Assembly (NCBI GenBank): GCA_965233625.1
Contig: OZ247499.1
Span: 3,472,001 to 3,536,000, forward strand
Direction of reading: 5' to 3'
DNA length: 64,000 nucleotides
Source: G965233625 sp965233625
GTDB taxonomy: Bacteria > Planctomycetota > Planctomycetia > Pirellulales > Pirellulaceae
Shown: positions 59,133-64,000 of the stretch, one piece after another
Position numbering within the stretch: position 1 is the stretch's first letter
Layout of the letters: each line of letters starts with the position of its first letter
Translations under genes and position numbers: made by a program
The notes under the pieces: generated by a model
The model's input: the letters and a program-made list of their open reading frames with translations, nothing else
Database searches by the model: none
Told to the model about the DNA's origin: nothing

Positions 59133-59798
59133 GTGCAACTACCCCCGGACATGGTTAAGGAGATCGAAAGGCTGGGGCGATCCGTTGCCAGCATGGAACG
59201 CCTTGCATCCGAAGAGGGTCTGGACTTTGCGCGGTACTTCCTGAATGAGTGGACAGCGGCATCCCGGGCTTTTGAAGAATGGTTTCCCCGGTTGCTGGAT
59301 TTCGAAAGAGAGAAACGCATCTCCGCTCCGCTGCCAACCGATAGCCAGTTGTCGAGCGACGACTGGATCTGCCGGCGGATTCTAGAGCCGAAGATCGGAC
59401 CCGATGAAAGAGCACCACACGCTGGCAAATACGGCGCCGTAATCTTCACCGCGCCGCTTGCGGTGCTGCCGTTGTTACTCAGGTCTTGGCCGGCGCAGTA
59501 TCCCAACCCCGTGTTTCTCACCACGCAGGAACTGTCGGAATGGCATTCTATCTACGACGACCATGTGGACGCGTACGACTGGTGCAGTCTTCAGCATTGG
59601 GATGTTGAGTTCGATCCGACTGAGGATTCATTCTGGATGCAAGATTGTGGCTACCAGATTCCCGGCGGCGCCAGATCCGCAATTGCGAGTTGGGGCCTTT
59701 CTTGGGGCGGACTGGCTGGAGGAGAAACAGCCGAATTGTGGTGCATCGAACAAGGCGTTGAGCGACTACTTGGCCTACTCGGCGGCGTAACTTATTAA
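59133..59798 (+). CDS. Uncharacterised protein downstream of vgrG
   Basis: A 221-residue acidic, Trp-rich protein with a GTG start, 24 bases after the membrane protein gene. EDSFWMQDCGYQIPGGARSA and SWGLSWGGLAGGETAELWC are notable. No signal peptide or membrane segment is clear. I do not recognise the family. Its place as the third gene of the vgrG cluster makes an immunity or adaptor role possible. Confidence 0.7.
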   Translation: MQLPPDMVKEIERLGRSVASMERLASEEGLDFARYFLNEWTAASRAFEEWFPRLLDFEREKRISAPLPTDSQLSSDDWICRRILEPKIGPDERAPHAGKYGAVIFTAPLAVLPLLLRSWPAQYPNPVFLTTQELSEWHSIYDDHVDAYDWCSLQHWDVEFDPTEDSFWMQDCGYQIPGGARSAIASWGLSWGGLAGGETAELWCIEQGVERLLGLLGGVTY

Positions 59799-59821
59799 TT
59801 GTTAAAACGCTTAAGCCCCAC

Positions 59822-60631
59822 CTACGAAATGCTTGCTGCATCATTCAGCATAAACACCGCTGCGATGGCGGAGTGGTCGGACAGTCCCTGCTCGCGTCCT
59901 TCGTGCAGGTAGCAGCAGGTGGATGGCTGCAAGCTTTCTGTGGCGAAGATATGATCAAACCGCCGCGACGGCGCCTCGCCCTTCGTACGGTTAGAGAACC
60001 AGCTGAACTCCTGGACCTCCCAGCCATTGCAGCGGCGGTAGGTATCAGGCATCCCGAGCGCTGGCAGCCCGGTGAAGAACAGACTTTCGCCATCTCTCCA
60101 ACGACGGTCGCCGCGGATCTTGATCGAACCATCGTCCGTGATCCTTTCACCCCAGACGACAACCGTCCCGTCATCACGCTCATGCTGCGGGCTGTTGAAA
60201 TCGCCACAGAGTATGTGCTTCGTTTCCAGATCCTTTTCCAGGCCCCGGTACACCCCCTCAAAGGTTTCGATCTTCTTCCACTTGTGCGTGCTGCCGTTAG
60301 GGATGTGCACGTTGTGAATGGCAAATCGCAGCGTGGAGTGCGCAACGAACGCGGAATATGTGGATCGCGAAAACGGAACTTCAAACGCCTGATACGTCTG
60401 AAGGGGCCAGCGGGAGAATACCGCTACTCCCTTCTTGCGGGTTTCACTTTCTGAAAGCGAATGCCCGGAATGCGTGAGTCCTTGTGCCGCAAGAAGCGGT
60501 GTGAACTGCGAAAGGCTTTTCCGGGAAACCTCCTGGATTGCTAGAAGGTCCGGCTGCCACCCGGTGATGCATTCTGCCTGCTGCGTAGTTCTGCCCGACC
60601 ATCCGGCGACGTTCCAGGAAATCAGTTTCAT
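59822..60631 (-). CDS. Endonuclease/exonuclease/phosphatase-family protein
   Basis: A 269-residue EEP-superfamily enzyme, the fold of exonuclease III, DNase I and inositol phosphatases. Active-site stretches: ISWNVAGW, DLLAIQEV, CGDFNSPQHE (Asp/Asn pair), and GLSDHSAIAAVF (SDH at the C-terminus). No signal peptide. The substrate (DNA, RNA or phosphate ester) cannot be told. Convergent with the vgrG cluster. Confidence 0.9.
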   Translation of the reverse strand: MKLISWNVAGWSGRTTQQAECITGWQPDLLAIQEVSRKSLSQFTPLLAAQGLTHSGHSLSESETRKKGVAVFSRWPLQTYQAFEVPFSRSTYSAFVAHSTLRFAIHNVHIPNGSTHKWKKIETFEGVYRGLEKDLETKHILCGDFNSPQHERDDGTVVVWGERITDDGSIKIRGDRRWRDGESLFFTGLPALGMPDTYRRCNGWEVQEFSWFSNRTKGEAPSRRFDHIFATESLQPSTCCYLHEGREQGLSDHSAIAAVFMLNDAASIS

Positions 60632-60712
60632 AGCGGCTCCGCTGGCAATAGTTGAAGGCCGATATTCTAACCAGAACCGTCAATTGTCTGCCGCACTGCC
60701 GCAAACCACGGC

Positions 60713-62410
60713 TTAATTACGCGAGAGCACTTCGCTTTCGCGCTGCGATTGCTGCTCTGGCGGTTTGTTCGTACTGATGGAGCGGACCGTCCAGTAGGCA
60801 AAGCGGATGTCGTCCGACTGCGTGACCTCGCGCAGGATTTGCAGGTTCACTTTGTCAATCAGGTGCGCCCGGCGGCGTGGATGGGCCAGGAAACGGGCGT
60901 TTAGTTCCACGCCGGTGCCGGCGGTCCAGGTGCGGACAACCGGTTCGAGACTGTCCTGTTTTACGACGAATTTTTCCGCCATGTTTTCGTAGTGTTCGCG
61001 GGCCTGACGGGCGGAGTCTGTGATTTCCACTTCCGCTTCGAGCGCCTCCTGAATGACTTCCCGGGCACGCTCCCAGTTGCTTTCAAACGTGACATTGTAC
61101 CGCAGCGAAACCCACACGAACGGGAACTCGCGGGTGTAGTTTATCAACGGACTTTTGAACACGGCGTTGTTCATCAGCACCACCAGACCGCCCGTTGGCA
61201 GACCACCGTCGGGGCGCCCGTCGTTGGCCATGTGCTGATACTGTTTAAGCGTGGTGCGCAGGAAACCGATGTCGATCACTTCGCCAAAATGTTCACCGAT
61301 CTGCACCCAGTCGCCATTGCGATAGCCCCGCTGACTGCGGATGAAGAACCACGCGGCAAAGCTGGCGACTACTTCCTGAAGCGCAATGGTCAAACCAGCC
61401 ACCGCCAGACCAAGCAGCGTCAGCAGGTTGTCAAACTGCCCGGCGAAGATCAACGCCAGCCCGCCAACCAGCAGCAGACTGGTGAGCACCGACAGCGACT
61501 TATTGAAGAAATATCGCCGGCCCGGGTCGCGGATACGGCGGACAAAGAAGAACCGCACGGCGAACAACGCACACAGCACCGCGACAAACAGAATGACCGT
61601 TTGAATGAGATTGTATTTCCAGGTTTCAAACGACAGCGTCTCGGCCTGGGCCGATTCTTCTTTGATATGTTGCGTCGCTTCAGCAACCAGAATGTCCTCA
61701 CGCAGGCGATGGATCTCGTCAGAGACGCGCCGGTCTTCGCGGGCGTACTGCTGCCGTTCGTCCCATAGCTGCTGGCGTTGTTCCGTGTTGATGTCCGGAG
61801 CGGTTAACTGTTGCGCCAGCCGGTCGGCTGCGGTGCGGATTTCCTGCTGACGCTTCAACAGCGTCTGAAGTTGCTTCTGCAGGTTCTGCGTCTTCTTCTG
61901 CGCCAGTTCCGCCTCTTCGGTGGCCTGCGTCACGCGATCACTTTTTTCTAACACCCCATCAAAGGGTGTCGCCGATTTGCCGCCCGCGCCATTGGTTGTT
62001 TTCTTCGATTCCAGGGCGGCGTTCTGGCGGGCGATCTCCAGCTTCGCGCTGGTCTGGTCATAGAGTTCTTTCGCCGCGCGCGTATTGGCCTTCAGTCGCG
62101 TAAGCATCTCCTGCGCCGTTTTCAGCATCTGCGTGGCGGCTTCCACCGCGGCTGCATCGCCGCCCAGCTTGGCTTCTTCCAGCTTCGCCTCCAGCTGCTG
62201 CACCTGTTGCAGCTGGGCTGCCTCAGCCTGCTCCGCTTTGGAGGCTTCCACCAGCCGGGCTGCCAGTTCGCGTTCGTAGCGCGCTACTTCCGGTTCGCTG
62301 GACGTGCCCGCCGCTCCATCGGGCGGCGCGTCGGCCGGCGCAGCCTGCCCCCAGGCGTTTACCCCAAGAAGGGTGAATACAACAAACAGTATCGTCGCAA
62401 AACAACGCAA
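60713..62410 (-). CDS. Mechanosensitive channel, MscS family, with periplasmic coiled coil
   Basis: A 565-residue protein. Signal peptide (ATILFVVFTLLGVNAWG), a long Gln/Glu/Ala-rich coiled-coil region (about 40-250), then membrane helices (about 265-365) and the MscS core: LLGLAVAGLTIALQEVVASF (pore helix) and NGDWVQIGEHFGEVIDIGF (beta domain). C-terminal alpha/beta end present. An MscM/MscK-like layout; protects against osmotic downshift. Confidence 0.92.
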   Translation of the reverse strand: MRCFATILFVVFTLLGVNAWGQAAPADAPPDGAAGTSSEPEVARYERELAARLVEASKAEQAEAAQLQQVQQLEAKLEEAKLGGDAAAVEAATQMLKTAQEMLTRLKANTRAAKELYDQTSAKLEIARQNAALESKKTTNGAGGKSATPFDGVLEKSDRVTQATEEAELAQKKTQNLQKQLQTLLKRQQEIRTAADRLAQQLTAPDINTEQRQQLWDERQQYAREDRRVSDEIHRLREDILVAEATQHIKEESAQAETLSFETWKYNLIQTVILFVAVLCALFAVRFFFVRRIRDPGRRYFFNKSLSVLTSLLLVGGLALIFAGQFDNLLTLLGLAVAGLTIALQEVVASFAAWFFIRSQRGYRNGDWVQIGEHFGEVIDIGFLRTTLKQYQHMANDGRPDGGLPTGGLVVLMNNAVFKSPLINYTREFPFVWVSLRYNVTFESNWERAREVIQEALEAEVEITDSARQAREHYENMAEKFVVKQDSLEPVVRTWTAGTGVELNARFLAHPRRRAHLIDKVNLQILREVTQSDDIRFAYWTVRSISTNKPPEQQSQRESEVLSRN

Positions 62411-62707
62411 AACAGTTCTCGCTCGCTAATCTATCAAAACACGGCAAAACGCCGCTGTATTTCAAGGATAGTCCGCTATTGGACACAGACTCGTGGACGG
62501 TATCTTACGTGCAAGCGGCGGTTTGGGTCAGGAGGGGTGCATTTGCCGGTTACCAGGGTTGTACGGCCATGCAGCGATCAGCCGTCGTTCTGAAGGCGTT
62601 TTCACAGCAACAGGTAATTGCTACCGCCCGGCATACTGCGTTGGTAGAATAGCGGGTCTAAAGCCCACCCACACAACTCCCACAACGACGTTCAAGGAAC
62701 CCTTACT
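62411..62707. other. Divergent region between the MscS and ThuA genes
   Basis: About 300 bases without a gene or clear repeat. It must hold the start regions of both genes; no promoter with good boxes at the proper distance was found. Confidence 0.4.
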
Positions 62708-63604
62708 GTGCGAATCCGTGTTCTTGCCGCCGCTTTCATGTTCTTATCACTCGCCTGCGCGGCTGCCAGCGCTGGCGAGAAGCTTTCGGCGTTAATTGTT
62801 GAAGGGCAGAACAATCACCGTGTCTGGCCGACAACGACCAAAATGATGAAAGGCTACCTGGAACAGACCGGGCTATTCACCGTCGATGTCGCCACGACCA
62901 AGCCCAACGGCGTTGATCCGGACTTCAAGCCCGAATTCAGCAAATACAACGTGGTCGTCACTAACTACAACGGCGCGCCGTGGCCAGAAGAGACGCAGAA
63001 GGCGTTTGTTGATTATGTAAAGGGCGGCGGCGGCCTGGTCGTGGTGCATGCGGCCAACAACGCCTTTGGCAACTGGAAAGAGTACAACGAAATCATCGGC
63101 CTGGGCGGCTGGGGCGGACGCAATGAGAAGTCCGGACCGTATGTCTACCTGGATCAGAATGGCAAAGTCGTACGCGATACATCCGCCGGACGTGGCGGCC
63201 ATCACGGGCCCCAGCATCCGTTCAGCATCATCGTCCGCAACCCGGACCATCCAATCACTAAGGGTATGCCGCGTGAATGGCTACACGCCAAAGATGAACT
63301 GTACGACTTCCTCCGCGGCCCCGGCGAAAACATGACCATCCTGGCGACTGCCTATGCGGACAAAGAAAAGTACAAAGGCAGTGGACGGCACGAACCCATG
63401 CTGATGACGCTCAGCTACGGTAAAGGCCGCATCTTCCACACGCCCATGGGCCACGGTGTTGATTCGCAGGAATGCGTCGGCTTTATCGTCAGCATTCAAC
63501 GCGGCGCCGAATGGGCCGCCACCGGCAAAGTCACCCAGAAAATTCCCGAAGACTTCCCCGGCGCCGGCGAACTTAGCTCGCGGAAGTACACGCCGGAAAA
63601 ATAG
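62708..63604 (+). CDS. Secreted ThuA-like protein
   Basis: A 298-residue protein with a GTG start and a signal peptide (AAFMFLSLACAAASAG). ThuA (trehalose-utilisation) fold, a class I glutamine amidotransferase relative: LIVEGQNNHRVWPTTTKMMK, GGGLVVVHAANNAFGNW and RIFHTPMGHGVD. The catalytic Cys of the fold is absent, as in the family. Members are found in sugar or polysaccharide use clusters. It leads a DUF6807 gene, likely one operon. Confidence 0.9.
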   Translation: MRIRVLAAAFMFLSLACAAASAGEKLSALIVEGQNNHRVWPTTTKMMKGYLEQTGLFTVDVATTKPNGVDPDFKPEFSKYNVVVTNYNGAPWPEETQKAFVDYVKGGGGLVVVHAANNAFGNWKEYNEIIGLGGWGGRNEKSGPYVYLDQNGKVVRDTSAGRGGHHGPQHPFSIIVRNPDHPITKGMPREWLHAKDELYDFLRGPGENMTILATAYADKEKYKGSGRHEPMLMTLSYGKGRIFHTPMGHGVDSQECVGFIVSIQRGAEWAATGKVTQKIPEDFPGAGELSSRKYTPEK

Positions 63605-63651
63605 CCCGGCAACGCCTCGCGATCACTCCCACCATAACCTAAGGACCAACA

Positions 63652-64000
63652 ATGCGATTACTTTCTTGCTTCACCATCATCACCCTTTTAGCAGCATCAG
63701 CCGTCGCCGCTGAAAAGCAGCAGACCAAAGGGCAGTACGACATCACCCGCAACAGCCAGCCGGTCTTGCGGTACATGTACGATTACGACACCACCGACGC
63801 GACCACGGTGCATAACACCTACAAGGTTTATCACCATGTGCTGAACCCGGCGGGTAAGCCCATTACGAAGGGGCCCGGCGGCAAGTTCACCCACCATCGT
63901 GGCATCTTCGTGGGCTTTGCCCGGATGGAGTACAACGGCAAAACGTACGATCTGTGGCACATGAAGGGCAACGCCCGCCAGATCCATCAGAAGTTTCTCG
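63652..64000 (+). CDS. DUF6807 (PmoA-like) secreted protein, 3' end outside window
   Basis: The visible 116 codons start with a signal peptide (LLSCFTIITLLAASAVAAEK) followed by RYMYDYDTTDATTVHNTYKV and FTHHRGIFVGFARMEYNGKT, which match the DUF6807/PmoA-like family of exported proteins, common beside ThuA and oxidoreductase genes in planctomycetes. It follows the ThuA gene after 47 bases. The C-terminus is cut by the window end. Confidence 0.85.
   Translation, partial: MRLLSCFTIITLLAASAVAAEKQQTKGQYDITRNSQPVLRYMYDYDTTDATTVHNTYKVYHHVLNPAGKPITKGPGGKFTHHRGIFVGFARMEYNGKTYDLWHMKGNARQIHQKFL

Noticed and set aside
1..64000. CRISPR arrays or rRNA genes
   Set aside because: No regularly spaced direct repeats of CRISPR type and no rRNA-like sequence were seen.

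Overview
The window looks like chromosomal DNA of a planctomycete. The evidence is the gene families present: a Ser/Thr kinase fused to WD40 repeats, a DUF1501 protein with a twin-arginine signal, SUMF1-type and sulfatase-like secreted proteins, tandem TIGR03000 domains, ThuA and DUF6807 secreted proteins, and an anti-sigma-like protein carrying VIT and VWA domains. Short GC-rich repeats (a palindrome of the form CCCCTCGCCCC...GGGGTGAGGGG and the AACCCGAAGCGCGAGCG motif) recur between genes. The sequence alone does not fix order or genus.

Layout. From 1 to 7.96 kb the minus strand carries the S10/spc ribosomal operon in canonical order (rpsJ to a partial rpsH), with a clear sigma70-type promoter in front of rpsJ. 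From 8.2 to 23.8 kb come regulatory and housekeeping genes: a WD40 kinase, a PLP decarboxylase with ribD, an ECF sigma factor beside a 1323-residue VIT/VWA anti-sigma-like protein, a CPA1 antiporter and a phosphofructokinase. A tRNA-Asn gene at 23.9 kb opens an accessory region that runs to about 34.6 kb. It holds small mobile-type genes (two SnoaL-like proteins, a DUF5131 protein, an imine-reductase-like enzyme, TetR, HTH, HD and peroxiredoxin genes), two truncated genes joined head to head, and a small set of genes that looks nitric-oxide or redox related (NsrR-like Rrf2, RIC/ScdA N-domain, two monohaem c-type proteins). About 300 bp next to the tRNA is present twice, at 24.0 and 28.4 kb. 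Each copy holds the 3' end of an HD gene and an 88-bp nested inverted repeat whose arms have changed together.

From 34.9 to 46.3 kb: a two-domain esterase-like hydrolase; an operon of DUF1501, SUMF1-domain and sulfatase-like proteins; btaA-btaB for betaine lipid (DGTS) synthesis with two 22-bp tandem palindromic repeats upstream; and a SNF2 helicase. An IS110-family transposase lies at 46.8-47.9 kb between inverted copies of a dispersed repeat. From 48 to 64 kb: a TrkA-type potassium channel, secreted hydrolases, a CsrA-response regulator fusion (51.7 kb), a TIGR03000 surface-type protein, an orphan vgrG followed by two unknown genes, an MscS channel, and ThuA plus DUF6807 proteins.

The strongest candidates for undescribed biology are the CsrA-REC fusion, the sigma/VIT-VWA pair, the structured repeats at the tRNA-Asn locus, the paired leader hairpins in front of the NsrR-like and RIC genes, and the vgrG trio.
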